64,000 nucleotides of DNA, taken from the NCBI GenBank assembly GCA_003247135.1, contig QKAW01000001.1, forward strand, positions 93,394-157,393, in the 5' to 3' direction. Source of the DNA: Spirochaetales bacterium (GTDB lineage Bacteria; Spirochaetota; Spirochaetia; DSM-2461). The notes beneath the pieces were generated by a model that worked only from the letters and a program-made list of their open reading frames with translations, did not search any database and had not been told where the DNA came from. Each line of letters begins with the position of its first letter. Positions within the stretch are counted from its first letter, which is position 1. A program made the translations under genes and the position numbers. Of this stretch, positions 17,377 to 26,307 are shown one piece after another.

Positions 17377-18654
17377 TTAGTTCTTTAAAAGATTTTTAAC
17401 TTCAGTGTTAAGGGCTTCTAATGCTGTATCAATTGTAATTCCACCAACTGTTACAGCTTGTGCTGCAGTAGTTAGAGCAAGGAATACATTTTCCATTTCT
17501 CCATTTTTTACTACAGATCTAATAGTCTCAGGATAGTTTAATACTGGAACAATCCCTGGATCTGAAGAGTATTTTGGTGCTTTTGCAACTTGATTTTTCA
17601 TAGGTAACAAGAATGGTGTTATTGAATAGTATTTAGACATTTGCTCAGGACTTGTTGCAAATTTGATAAATTTAGCAGCTGCTTCTTTATTAGGCGAATC
17701 TTCTGAAACAAGAAGAAGGTGTGCCTCCAGAGTTGATCCTGGTTTTGCTCCATTGCCACTTAATGGATTTGTTACACCTACAGATGATTTTAGGTCAGGA
17801 TTTATTGCATAAGCTCCAGTCATCCCCCATAATTGGTCAAAATACATCCCTAGTCTACCTATAGCAAAAAGATTTCTTAAATCTTTTAACTTTGCACCTT
17901 CTGGATTATATCTTTTTTCATACATAGTTTTTAATGTCTGAAGAGCTGCTCTATTACCATCATTAATTACATTTACTTTTCCAGATGCATCCATTATTCC
18001 CCCACCATGACTAAAGAACATAGATAAAACAGCTCCACCAGACACAGGAACAGCCCCTGTTGTTTGACCAAGTCCATATACCTGGTTACCATCCGCGTCT
18101 TTTAATTGGGATAGTTTCTCTGCAAACATCATAGCTTCTTCATAACTTTTTGGAGCAACCTCTGGATTTAATCCAGCTTTTTTAAATAGTTCCTTGTTAT
18201 AGAAAAGAACAAAAGGACTTGCTTTCCATGGAATACCGTAAATTGATCCATCAACTTTCATATCATTTAAAATTTCAGGATATATATCATTTATATAATC
18301 AGAACCTAAAAGTTTAGTTAAATCAGCAACATACCCACCTGTAACAAAACTTGAGTACCAAGATCTTTCTGCTTGTATAATATCTGGTGATTCCCCAGCG
18401 TTTGCCATAATTAAAACCTGTTTTTTTAATTCTCCGTAAGGATAACCATTAAATTCAATCTTAATATCAGGATTTGCTGCTTCAAAATCAGCCTTTAGTT
18501 GTTCAAAATACTCCTGAGCTCCCTTTTCCTGAATTGACCAGCTAGCAAATTTTAGTGTAACAGGACCTTTGCTTACTGCTTTTTCCTTGTTTCCATTTGC
18601 AAACATAGAACATGCAAATAATGACATCAGAATTAATAAAAAAATCTTCTTCAC
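17377..18654 (-). CDS. Carbohydrate ABC transporter substrate-binding protein (family 1)
   Basis: The exported protein has 425 residues from a GTG start at 18654. I chose GTG because AAGGAG lies six bases before it and the product then begins VKKIFLLILMSLFACSMFANG, a clean spirochaete-type signal peptide. The longer frame would put a polar leader before it. The mature protein has the extracellular solute-binding family 1 layout (LKFASWSIQEKGAQEYFEQL near the start). It should capture a sugar, probably sulfated given the operon's sulfatase. It is repressed through the operator at 18671. Confidence 0.88.
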   Translation of the reverse strand: MKKIFLLILMSLFACSMFANGNKEKAVSKGPVTLKFASWSIQEKGAQEYFEQLKADFEAANPDIKIEFNGYPYGELKKQVLIMANAGESPDIIQAERSWYSSFVTGGYVADLTKLLGSDYINDIYPEILNDMKVDGSIYGIPWKASPFVLFYNKELFKKAGLNPEVAPKSYEEAMMFAEKLSQLKDADGNQVYGLGQTTGAVPVSGGAVLSMFFSHGGGIMDASGKVNVINDGNRAALQTLKTMYEKRYNPEGAKLKDLRNLFAIGRLGMYFDQLWGMTGAYAINPDLKSSVGVTNPLSGNGAKPGSTLEAHLLLVSEDSPNKEAAAKFIKFATSPEQMSKYYSITPFLLPMKNQVAKAPKYSSDPGIVPVLNYPETIRSVVKNGEMENVFLALTTAAQAVTVGGITIDTALEALNTEVKNLLKN

Positions 18655-18670
18655 TTTATTCTCCTTTTTT

Positions 18671-18714
18671 ATGTATTCGAATACATTATAGTTGCCATTT
18701 TTAATTGCTGTCAA
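18671..18714 (-). promoter_or_regulatory. Promoter and operator of the sugar importer-sulfatase operon
   Basis: TTGACA (18714-18709 on the minus strand), an 18-bp spacer and a perfect TATAAT (18690-18685) form a strong promoter. It runs into a perfect 16-bp palindrome, ATGTATTC/GAATACAT (18671-18686), over the transcription start. A near-identical palindrome lies 110 bp away at 18781-18796. Confidence 0.78.
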
Positions 18715-18730
18715 TAAAAATTATAATTGT

Positions 18731-18796
18731 TTGCCTTTGTAAAAAATTTATGATATAAATTATTTTTATAATACTAACATATGTATTCAAATACAT
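18731..18796 (+). promoter_or_regulatory. Promoter and operator of the second LacI-type gene
   Basis: TTGCCT (18731-18736), a 17-bp spacer and TATAAA (18754-18759) can start transcription; TATAAT at 18767-18772 is another -10 candidate. The palindrome at 18781-18796 (ATGTATTC/AAATACAT, one mismatch) lies in the 5' leader just before the ribosome-binding site, suited to autorepression or looping with the site at 18671. Confidence 0.6.
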
Positions 18797-18810
18797 TATA
18801 GGAGTTATAA

Positions 18811-19785
18811 ATTAAAGTAGACAGTTATAAACTGGCTGAAATGCTAGGAATATCCCAAGCAACAGTCTCCAGAGCTTTCAGTAATCCCGAAAAGGTTTCT
18901 CCTAAAACTAGAGCAAAAATAATGGAGCTTGCAGAAAGTCTTGGTTACACACCAGATAAGAATGCTAGTGCTTTAAGAAAAAAAGGTACCAGAGTAATCA
19001 AGCTTATTTATATAAAAAGAGAAAGTGGGCAATACTGGACAAATGTAAAAAGAAATTACTGGATTTTTGCTGAAGCAATTCTTGCTTTAACATCATTCTT
19101 TGAAAAGCTGGATTATACTTTCGAAATTACAAATGTTAATTCTATATTCAAAATTAATTCAAGGGAACTTAAAAGGCAGTGTGATGGAATAATTCTTTTT
19201 GATTATGTTTCCGAAGAGGAAGCATCTTATATTTCGGATATGGATATTCCATATGTATTATGCCATAGAACAATACACCTAAAGAATTATAATCATTCAG
19301 CTACTGACAATTTTAGTGGAGGGAATCTTCAGGGAGTATTCTTAAAAGATAGAGGTTGTAAAAAACCTGCCTATATAATGAATGAGGATGATCCTTTCCC
19401 ACATAAGCTAAGAAGAGATGGATTTTTAAATATTTTTCCAGAAGGAATTGTATTCAACAGTAGTAATCCAGATTTAATCGTTGAATCTTTAATTCCAAAG
19501 TGGGAGAATGGAGAGATTGATGGTCTTGCATTTGTTAATGATATGTTGTTAGTAACAATAATTTCTAAAATGTTTCACAAACATCATGAAATTCAAGACT
19601 GTATGCAGATAATTGGCTACGATAATGCTACTGAACTTGAAATCCTGGACATTAGACCTCCTTCAATTTCAATAGGTATTGGAGAAATCTATAAAGAAGC
19701 AGCAGAAGCTTTACTCGGTATAATTAAAGGTAATATAACAAAAGTAGCTCTTATTCATAAACCCTCTATTGCTTTTAATAATTAG
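18811..19785 (+). CDS. LacI-family regulator with apparent ATT start codon
   Basis: The helix-turn-helix VDSYKLAEMLGISQATVSRA begins before the first ATG (18841), which would cut off the first helix. The only open codons upstream in frame are ATT AAA at 18811, preceded by a stop. ATT stands six bases after GGAG (18801-18804), ideal spacing. ATT initiation is known for infC but rare elsewhere. The 324-residue protein has the LacI sensor domain (DGIILFDYVS, FVNDML, DCMQIIGYDN). It is divergent from the sugar importer-sulfatase operon and shares palindromic operators with it. If ATT is not used, a mutated start would make this a damaged gene. Confidence 0.78.
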   Translation: MKVDSYKLAEMLGISQATVSRAFSNPEKVSPKTRAKIMELAESLGYTPDKNASALRKKGTRVIKLIYIKRESGQYWTNVKRNYWIFAEAILALTSFFEKLDYTFEITNVNSIFKINSRELKRQCDGIILFDYVSEEEASYISDMDIPYVLCHRTIHLKNYNHSATDNFSGGNLQGVFLKDRGCKKPAYIMNEDDPFPHKLRRDGFLNIFPEGIVFNSSNPDLIVESLIPKWENGEIDGLAFVNDMLLVTIISKMFHKHHEIQDCMQIIGYDNATELEILDIRPPSISIGIGEIYKEAAEALLGIIKGNITKVALIHKPSIAFNN

Positions 19786-19844
19786 CACATCACAAAAATA
19801 AAATATTATATCTTAATAATCTATCAGTTTTTTTATTTACATAT

Positions 19845-19890
19845 TTGACAAATTGTAAAAATAACATGACAATGGAGCATTCATAAGGAG
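19845..19890 (+). promoter_or_regulatory. Possible promoter and ribosome-binding site of the ligase gene
   Basis: TTGACA at 19845-19850 and a weak GACAAT at 19868-19873 (17-bp spacer) precede AAGGAG at 19885-19890, five bases from the TTG start codon. Confidence 0.4.
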
Positions 19891-19895
19891 TTGTT

Positions 19896-21410
19896 TTGAT
19901 TTTACATCATAATTTTATTAAGTGTGCAAAAGAGAATAGTGAAAAGTTAGCAATAATAGATAGAATGACTAATACAAAAGTAACCTATTCAAGGGCTTTA
20001 ATTGCATCTTTTATCTTGGGAAATAAAATATCAGGATCAAGGGATGAGTATATTGGAATCATGATTCCAACATCAGCAGGAGCCATGCTTGCAACTATAG
20101 GTACGCTTATAGCAGGAAAAATTCCGGTTATGATAAACTACTCAACAGGTGCAAAAGAGAATTGTGAATACGCTCAAAAAAGCTGTAAATTTAAAACAAT
20201 TTTAACCTCCAGAGCACTTTTGGAAAAAATAAATTGCCCCCAAATAGAGGGCATGATATGTATTGAAGATATAATGAAGAGTATTACTCTTATAAACAAA
20301 ATACATGCTGCCCTTCTTACTAAAATACCAAACAGTCTACTGTTTAAACTACTGCCTAAAACAACCCAGGAATCTACAGCCTGTATTCTTTTTACAAGTG
20401 GAAGTGAAAAAGACCCAAAAATAGTTCAACTATCCCACAAAAATCTTGGAACCAATGTTGAGGATGTTATTGAAGTATTAAAACTTAAGAAAACAGATAT
20501 AATTTTCTCGGTTCTGCCACTTTTCCATGTTTTTGGTATACAGACAAATTTCTGGATGCCATTAACCCTTGGAATGACAGCTGTTACCTATGCAAATCCC
20601 CTGGATTACAAAAGTATTCCTCAAATAATCAGAGAGGAAGGATGCACCATGATAGCTGCAACTCCAATATTCCTCTCGGGTTATGTAAGAAGTGCCAAAG
20701 ATGGGGATTTTAAAACACTGGAGTTAGTAGTTGCCGGTGCAGACAAGACTCCTGATTGGTTAAGAGATGAGTATAAAAGTAAACACAATATCGATATTAT
20801 TGAGGGCTATGGTGCAACAGAGACAAGCCCAGTTATATCAGTTAATCATAGAGATAATAACAAACCGGGAAGTATAGGTCTTATAGTTCCCCATGCAGAG
20901 GTTAAAATTGTTGGCATAGATTCGGAAGAGACTCTTCCTGCAGGTTGTGAAGGTAAAATATATGTCCGTGGAGACCTTGTTATGAAAGGTTACCTTAAAA
21001 ATGGCGATACTGTTAGTCCATTAATTGATGGATGGTATGATACAGGAGATATAGGTTTACTGGATTCTGATAATTTTCTTTGGCATAGAGGTAGGTTAAA
21101 AAGATTTGTAAAGATAGGAGGGGAAATGGTTTCACTTTTAAAAACAGAGTGTGCCATATCCGATCTGATTGATAACTCAATAGACTGCTGTGTTGTTGAT
21201 ATTCCCGATGATATAAAAGGTGCTTCCCTGGTTGCTGTTTTAACCAAAGAGATTGACAGAGATAAAATTGTTAAGGATTTATCCGCAACCCTACCCCAGA
21301 TAGCAATACCCAAAAAGTATGTTGTTATGGAAGAGTTACCTAAAATGGGAAGTGGAAAGATAGACTTTAGAAGAGTATCAGAACTTATTTCTCAGGAGTG
21401 TCTGAACTAA
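19896..21410 (+). CDS. AMP-forming acyl-CoA/acyl-ACP ligase
   Basis: The 504-residue ANL-superfamily enzyme activates a carboxylic acid with ATP. The phosphate-binding motif is LFTSGSEKDPKIVQLSH, the adenine motif is EGYGATETSP, and the hinge and C-terminal lysine region (KMGSGKIDFRRV) are present. The TTG start at 19896 is supported by AAGGAG five bases upstream. There is no N-terminal acyltransferase domain, so it is not a complete Aas. A long-chain fatty acid role is plausible but not shown. It overlaps the 3' end of the convergent GGDEF gene by 26 bases. Confidence 0.85.
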   Translation: MILHHNFIKCAKENSEKLAIIDRMTNTKVTYSRALIASFILGNKISGSRDEYIGIMIPTSAGAMLATIGTLIAGKIPVMINYSTGAKENCEYAQKSCKFKTILTSRALLEKINCPQIEGMICIEDIMKSITLINKIHAALLTKIPNSLLFKLLPKTTQESTACILFTSGSEKDPKIVQLSHKNLGTNVEDVIEVLKLKKTDIIFSVLPLFHVFGIQTNFWMPLTLGMTAVTYANPLDYKSIPQIIREEGCTMIAATPIFLSGYVRSAKDGDFKTLELVVAGADKTPDWLRDEYKSKHNIDIIEGYGATETSPVISVNHRDNNKPGSIGLIVPHAEVKIVGIDSEETLPAGCEGKIYVRGDLVMKGYLKNGDTVSPLIDGWYDTGDIGLLDSDNFLWHRGRLKRFVKIGGEMVSLLKTECAISDLIDNSIDCCVVDIPDDIKGASLVAVLTKEIDRDKIVKDLSATLPQIAIPKKYVVMEELPKMGSGKIDFRRVSELISQECLN

Positions 21411-22533
21411 TTTTTGTATTCTTTTTATCATTATACATTTTAGAATCAGCTTCATGAAGAATATCTTTTATGCTTTTGTGCCGTTTGGGATCGAACATTG
21501 TACCACCGGCACTGAATTTTAACTTGTAATCCTTTATCTCTTTTAGGTTAAAATCATTAACAGCTTTACGTATACGTTCTATCCCTGCATTAATCATGAA
21601 TTCCTGATCACTATCTATAACAACCACAAACTCATCTCCACCAAAACGGCAAACAATATCACTTTTCTTGAATATTGGTAAAATAATATTAGCAAAATGC
21701 TTTAGTGCGGAATCCCCCTCTTTATGTCCATACAAGTCATTTATCGTTTTAAAATCGTTTAAATCGATCATAATCAGAATAAAAGGTTTTATATTTTGCC
21801 AATACCTGAGTCTGTAATCGATTAAATCTTCAAGTTCCCTTCGGTTTGATAACCCGGTTAAAAAATCCTTTGAAAGATTTTTAAGTTCCAGGATTGCAAA
21901 GGTTCCCAGAATTGCAATGGTTACAGAATTCCACAAAACAGCTGTTCCCAGAAAGATCATTTGGACAATTGCTCCCAAAATTGGGAATATTGTAAAAAAG
22001 AGATAGGAAATTATTATACTTGAGTCAAGAAATTTTCTCTTCTTTATTACAGGAATTGCAGATAGAAAAAGTATAAAAAAGTTAAATGACATAAAAAAGT
22101 ATATGCCGGGACCTCTGTAATACTGATTTTCCGGGGTAAAACCATATATCCATGGGGTTTTTAAATTTATAGTAACAAAAATTACTGAAAGAACCATAAA
22201 TATTGCGTAGTAGAATCTCTTACTTAATCTTTCAAGGGAGTTATAAATTTTGTAATCCAGATAGTTTAGCCATACAACACAGACCAGAGGATTTATAGTA
22301 ATGAATATATAGTTAATCCATTTATTTAAAAAGTAGTCCATTGGAGTTGTTTTATCATTAAAATACCAGCTTAGCATTTCTAATAAAAGGACTGCTACAG
22401 TAGAAAATATAAGCACAATAAAAATTCTGTTAGAAGTTGATAGATGCTTCTTTCTTATAACTAAAGATGCGTATATTACTAGCAGAACAAATATTGAAAA
22501 GATGTTAATATCGAAGAGCAAAGCAAAATTCAT
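21385..22533 (-). CDS. Membrane-bound GGDEF protein (diguanylate cyclase)
   Basis: The protein has 382 residues from the ATG at 22533; a longer frame to 22605 would overlap the divergent azlC start. The N-terminal half has about seven hydrophobic segments. The C-terminal GGDEF domain starts near DFLTGLSNRRELEDL and carries the intact active-site motif RFGGDEFVVVI, so c-di-GMP synthesis is expected. The usual RxxD inhibitory site five residues upstream reads KKSD, so product inhibition through that site is probably absent. No clear Shine-Dalgarno is seen. Confidence 0.85.
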   Translation of the reverse strand: MNFALLFDINIFSIFVLLVIYASLVIRKKHLSTSNRIFIVLIFSTVAVLLLEMLSWYFNDKTTPMDYFLNKWINYIFITINPLVCVVWLNYLDYKIYNSLERLSKRFYYAIFMVLSVIFVTINLKTPWIYGFTPENQYYRGPGIYFFMSFNFFILFLSAIPVIKKRKFLDSSIIISYLFFTIFPILGAIVQMIFLGTAVLWNSVTIAILGTFAILELKNLSKDFLTGLSNRRELEDLIDYRLRYWQNIKPFILIMIDLNDFKTINDLYGHKEGDSALKHFANIILPIFKKSDIVCRFGGDEFVVVIDSDQEFMINAGIERIRKAVNDFNLKEIKDYKLKFSAGGTMFDPKRHKSIKDILHEADSKMYNDKKNTKISSDTPEK

Positions 22534-22593
22534 ATTATTTATTTTAATCGATAATAGTTTATTCGTATAGAAGTTTAATCTATAATATATTCC

Positions 22594-23274
22594 ATGACTT
22601 TTCATAAACCGACAATTTCAGCCTCTTTAAAGGCATCTTCCCCAGTATTTTTTGGGTATATCTCTATTGGTTTTGCCTTTGGCTTTCTTCTGGTAAAAGC
22701 GGGCTTTTCCTGGGTTTGGGCTCCAGTAATGTGCGTTATAATCTTTGCAGGAGCAGCCCAATTTGTCTCAATAAGCCTATTACTTAGTGACAAATCCATT
22801 TGGGAGATTGGTTTAGCAATTCTACTTATAAATGCCAGGCATATGGTATACGGACTCTCCCTTCTGGATAGGTTTAAGCCCTTTAAAAAGTTTAAATACT
22901 ATATTATTTATGGCTTAACCGATGAAACCTACGCTCTTTTAACATCAATAGAACCTCCTGAGGGAAGCAGCCCCGAAGTTTTCGACTTCTGGGTTACAGC
23001 TTTTAACCACAGTTACTGGATTTTAGGGAGTCTTTTAGGGGCTCTTCTTGGCACCGGAGTTAGTTTTAATGCCCCTGGTCTGGAATTTGCATTAACAGCA
23101 CTATTTATTGTTTTAACAATTGAGCAGATTAAAAGTATAAAAAAAATTAGCCCATTTCTGTTACCATTATTAATTGTTTTTATTATTAAAATAACCGGTT
23201 TTCAGGGAGATATTTTAATGATAACAATAATGCTTAGCAGTATAGGATGTTTTTTAATTGGAGATAGAGGATGA
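22594..23274 (+). CDS. azlC: AzlC-family branched-chain amino acid exporter, large subunit
   Basis: The 226-residue membrane protein has the AzlC pattern PVFFGYISIGFAFGFLLVKA and INARHMVYGLSLLDRF. In this family AzlC and AzlD together export branched-chain amino acids. The start of the downstream azlD overlaps by four bases, so the pair is translationally coupled. It is divergent from the GGDEF gene. Confidence 0.87.
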   Translation: MTFHKPTISASLKASSPVFFGYISIGFAFGFLLVKAGFSWVWAPVMCVIIFAGAAQFVSISLLLSDKSIWEIGLAILLINARHMVYGLSLLDRFKPFKKFKYYIIYGLTDETYALLTSIEPPEGSSPEVFDFWVTAFNHSYWILGSLLGALLGTGVSFNAPGLEFALTALFIVLTIEQIKSIKKISPFLLPLLIVFIIKITGFQGDILMITIMLSSIGCFLIGDRG

Positions 23275-23579
23275 AAATTTTACTGGCAGTTATTGTTATG
23301 GGTGCCGCCACCCTATTTACAAGATTTTTTCCATTCTTGCTATTCTCTAAAAAAGAACCGCCTAAGTGGCTTGTTTCCGGAGCAAGACTTATTCCGGGAG
23401 CAGTAATGCTGACTCTGGTTATTACTAACTTACCTCTAAATATTTCAAATGATAATTTTACTCTTCAGTGGATTGGCGCTTTTTTAGTAATAATATTGCA
23501 TTTACTCTTTAAACACCCATTAATTAGTATATTCGGTGGCACAATCTTATATATGTTACTACTTCACCTATTTGGCTAG
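23271..23579 (+). CDS. azlD: AzlD-family branched-chain amino acid transport, small subunit
   Basis: The 102-residue protein has about four membrane segments and the family features AATLFTRFFPFLLF and IPGAVMLTLVI. It is the small partner of AzlC, with a 4-base overlap. Length is normal for AzlD. Confidence 0.85.
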   Translation: MKILLAVIVMGAATLFTRFFPFLLFSKKEPPKWLVSGARLIPGAVMLTLVITNLPLNISNDNFTLQWIGAFLVIILHLLFKHPLISIFGGTILYMLLLHLFG

Positions 23580-23615
23580 TAATGATAGAATGGGCAACCA
23601 CAGAGGAGAGTTTCA

Positions 23616-24125
23616 ATGATAATTGAGGAATATGCTAAAATTTTAAGACAGGCAGAACTGGAGTATGAAGATAATAAAAAATTCATTATGGTTCTAAAAA
23701 AGGTAAAAGCAAAAAACCTTGATCGTGAAATAAACATGCTCCATGACAGAGCTTTTGAAGAGATTGACTGCTTAAAGTGTGGTAATTGCTGCCGAACTGT
23801 TCCAGCAATAATCCAGAAAAAAGATATTGAAACTATGGCTAAAAGATTCCACTGTCGTCCAATTGTTTGGGAGAAGGAGTATACCACTCTAGATGAGGAT
23901 GATGACCGTGTTATGGCTCAGTGTCCCTGCCCTTTTATAGCTGATGATAACTACTGTATGTACTACGAAGACAAACCAAAGTATTGCAGAGATTACCCAT
24001 ATACTGATAAAACCAGACTCAGAAACTACTTAAGAGAGACAATGGAAAATACTAAAGTCTGTCCTGCTGTCTATAAAATAATTGGTTGGTTAAAAGAGGC
24101 AATAAGTAACGGCACTCTCTATTAA
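23616..24125 (+). CDS. YkgJ-family cysteine cluster protein
   Basis: The 169-residue protein has the CxxCxxCC motif CLKCGNCCR (about residues 50-58) and further cysteines in CPCPF, YCMYYE and YCRDYP. These are typical of the family thought to bind zinc or an iron-sulfur cluster. GAGGAG precedes the ATG. The biochemical function is unknown. It follows azlD by 36 bases on the same strand. Confidence 0.8.
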   Translation: MIIEEYAKILRQAELEYEDNKKFIMVLKKVKAKNLDREINMLHDRAFEEIDCLKCGNCCRTVPAIIQKKDIETMAKRFHCRPIVWEKEYTTLDEDDDRVMAQCPCPFIADDNYCMYYEDKPKYCRDYPYTDKTRLRNYLRETMENTKVCPAVYKIIGWLKEAISNGTLY

Positions 24126-24492
24126 TACCGGAATTTAACAACATTATTTATGAACTCTTTTGATATAAAAGTTGAATTAGTTGTTGTTAATTACAGGCTT
24201 AAAAGATGACCTATAAAAAGTAGAACTTTATTTAACAATATTTCCATACTGATAATTTCAATAATAAAATTTTTATAACGTAAAATATTTGAGGAAGATA
24301 AAAAAAGCATTTAAATAATATACAAATGTATTTGGTAAAATCTGACTTTAAACAAATCTAATGATAGTAAAACCTGTTGCTAATAAGAATACTTATACCT
24401 TGCCATATAATCTTTTCTTGTAAAATTTTATCATGGGTTTTTTATCTATCGAAGACTTATAAATCTAGATCTTAAAATATTCAATTAACTGT
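24126..24492 (+). other. Intergenic stretch without recognisable content
   Basis: Very AT-rich sequence between the cysteine-cluster gene and the decayed gene at 24493. I see no open frame, repeat or clear hairpin here. Confidence 0.6.
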
Positions 24493-24940
24493 TTAATCCT
24501 TTAGATTTGAAATTACTTCATTAAGAGAATAAAAATCAGTAAATCTACAATATATATTATCTTGAGCTAAATAATTATTACTTTTATTTATATTTAATAA
24601 ACTTTTTGAGTCAAAATATTTTTGTTTATTGTTTATCAAAATGAATATTAGAAAATTGTTATTTACATATTTTGTACCTATTAACTGATTTAATAAAATT
24701 TTATCACCTTTTTTTAAAGCGATCTTATAAATATTATAAATCCCAATAATATCTTTATTGTCATTCTCGATTAAAATTAGATTTTCAACTTGATAATTTC
24801 CATAATTTTTTTCTATATATTTATCTAAGTCTTAATATGTATATAAATTATTCTATTTACTAGTTTATCATCTGTAAACCTCTTCATAGGTACCAATATT
24901 TATTGATGCAGCCTAAACTTTATAATCATCAGCAATAATA
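24493..24940 (-). pseudogene. Decayed gene of unknown family, frameshifted
   Basis: On the minus strand a frame without any usual start codon runs for over 110 codons to a TAA at 24495-24493. It includes NYQVENLILIENDNKDIIGI, GTKYVNNNFLIFILINN and FTDFYSLNEVISNLKD. Just upstream, two other frames hold protein-like pieces, FTDDKLVNRIIYIHIKT and ASINIGTYEEVYR, each ended by a stop. Joining them needs at least two frameshifts and one suppressed stop. The composition reads as real coding sequence, not random AT-rich frame. I do not recognise the family. The 5' limit is approximate and may reach the stop of the neighbouring gene. Confidence 0.6.
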
Positions 24941-24948
24941 TTAAATGC

Positions 24949-26208
24949 TCACTTCTGATAAACCTTGCCGATTTCTTCTCTTGCTATTTCTACCCATCTA
25001 ATAATATTATTGGGATTATTTCCCAGGGTATGATTGTCTTTCATGATAATTTCAACGTTCAATCCCCGGGTAGTTTCAACAATTTCCTTCAACTCCTTAC
25101 GCACTACGTCTTCATTAATTATTGGACTTGCTAAAGGTGTTGGTGATGATTTAGATGATATTATATAATCTTTTCCCAATTCTCTTGCTACAACTTTACG
25201 ATCTACCCAGGGAGAACAGGATACCCTTCTTAAATTTGGAATACTTTTGATATACTTCCAACGTTTATCGATAGGTTCACAACATCCATAACAGTTTAGA
25301 CCAAATTTTTCAAGAACTCTAATCTGATATGGCAATATAAACTCATTGAACATTTCAGGACTTATACCTACTGTTTCCTGACTTTCTGCAAAACCCCACA
25401 TTTCTGAAATATTGACTTTTGTCCCTTCTGAGTTCTTTTTATAAAGTTCTTCTGAAAAACCGAATCCTCCAGAACCTACATAGGAATTTTCACTATTTGA
25501 AGATAATAACCCCTGCTCCTCAAGAAAAGATAACCGATTTATATATCCTTCACACAAGAATTCCATTGTCTTATGAACCCATTCTGGATTTAGAATGAAA
25601 TCTATCATAAATTGATCCATACCACGTAATTTAATATAATCCCATGTCATTCCAAGACTCCACCACCAATTTTGCCTAAGCCGAACATTGAGGATATTAC
25701 CAAAAATACTTTTTGCTAAATCATATTGTTTATAAGTTTTTTCATAATCTATTATAATTTTTGGAAAATGCAACTTATTAAAATCACTTTCATAATTAAC
25801 TAATGGAGGTACTATATGATATGCACCATTATCATTCCCACCTTCTTGTTTTAACTCAACTCCCCACCCATCATCTGTGTAAATATACCCTACATTAAAA
25901 TTTGCCTCGATAACTTTATCATCTTTAATATGTTCTTCCCAAAAAATTTCTTTAAGCAATCGAAATTCCCACTCTCTTGCAAGAGAGTTAGAGCATTCTA
26001 ATGACTCTTTAGTTATTATTTCATGCCAACCATTTTCAGGATCAGCAAAAACAATTGGTTCTGATGAATCCAGAGAGTTAATTTTTATCCATTTCTCTCT
26101 TTTAATTTGCTGATTCCCTTTCAATGCTATTTCTGCAACTTTCATTGCTAAACCCTGAAGCCTTAATATATCTTTAGATGAAAATATTTGTGAATTAACC
26201 AATTTCAT
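24949..26208 (-). CDS. Uroporphyrinogen decarboxylase (URO-D)-family protein
   Basis: The 419-residue protein resembles the URO-D superfamily members found outside haem synthesis, many of which are corrinoid-linked methyltransferases. The C-terminal part YGCCEPIDKRWKYIKSIPNL and RVSCSPWVD follow their layout, with cysteines that could hold a zinc or methyl-acceptor site. Length exceeds classical HemE (about 350). It is divergent from an AraC regulator, a pairing typical of sugar- or methylamine-responsive genes. I infer a catabolic, possibly B12-dependent role, not haem synthesis. The substrate is unknown. Confidence 0.72.
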   Translation of the reverse strand: MKLVNSQIFSSKDILRLQGLAMKVAEIALKGNQQIKREKWIKINSLDSSEPIVFADPENGWHEIITKESLECSNSLAREWEFRLLKEIFWEEHIKDDKVIEANFNVGYIYTDDGWGVELKQEGGNDNGAYHIVPPLVNYESDFNKLHFPKIIIDYEKTYKQYDLAKSIFGNILNVRLRQNWWWSLGMTWDYIKLRGMDQFMIDFILNPEWVHKTMEFLCEGYINRLSFLEEQGLLSSNSENSYVGSGGFGFSEELYKKNSEGTKVNISEMWGFAESQETVGISPEMFNEFILPYQIRVLEKFGLNCYGCCEPIDKRWKYIKSIPNLRRVSCSPWVDRKVVARELGKDYIISSKSSPTPLASPIINEDVVRKELKEIVETTRGLNVEIIMKDNHTLGNNPNNIIRWVEIAREEIGKVYQK

Positions 26209-26307
26209 ATCTCCTAATAATTTATATATTTGTATAATAATTTAACAATGGTGATCAGTATTGGATAATATAGCTATTAATTTGTATTATATTGCTTGGA
26301 GTTGAAA

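Noticed and set aside
26296..26307. TTG start for the second AraC regulator
   Set aside because: The ATG at 26308 has GGAG at proper distance; the TTG lies inside that ribosome-binding region.
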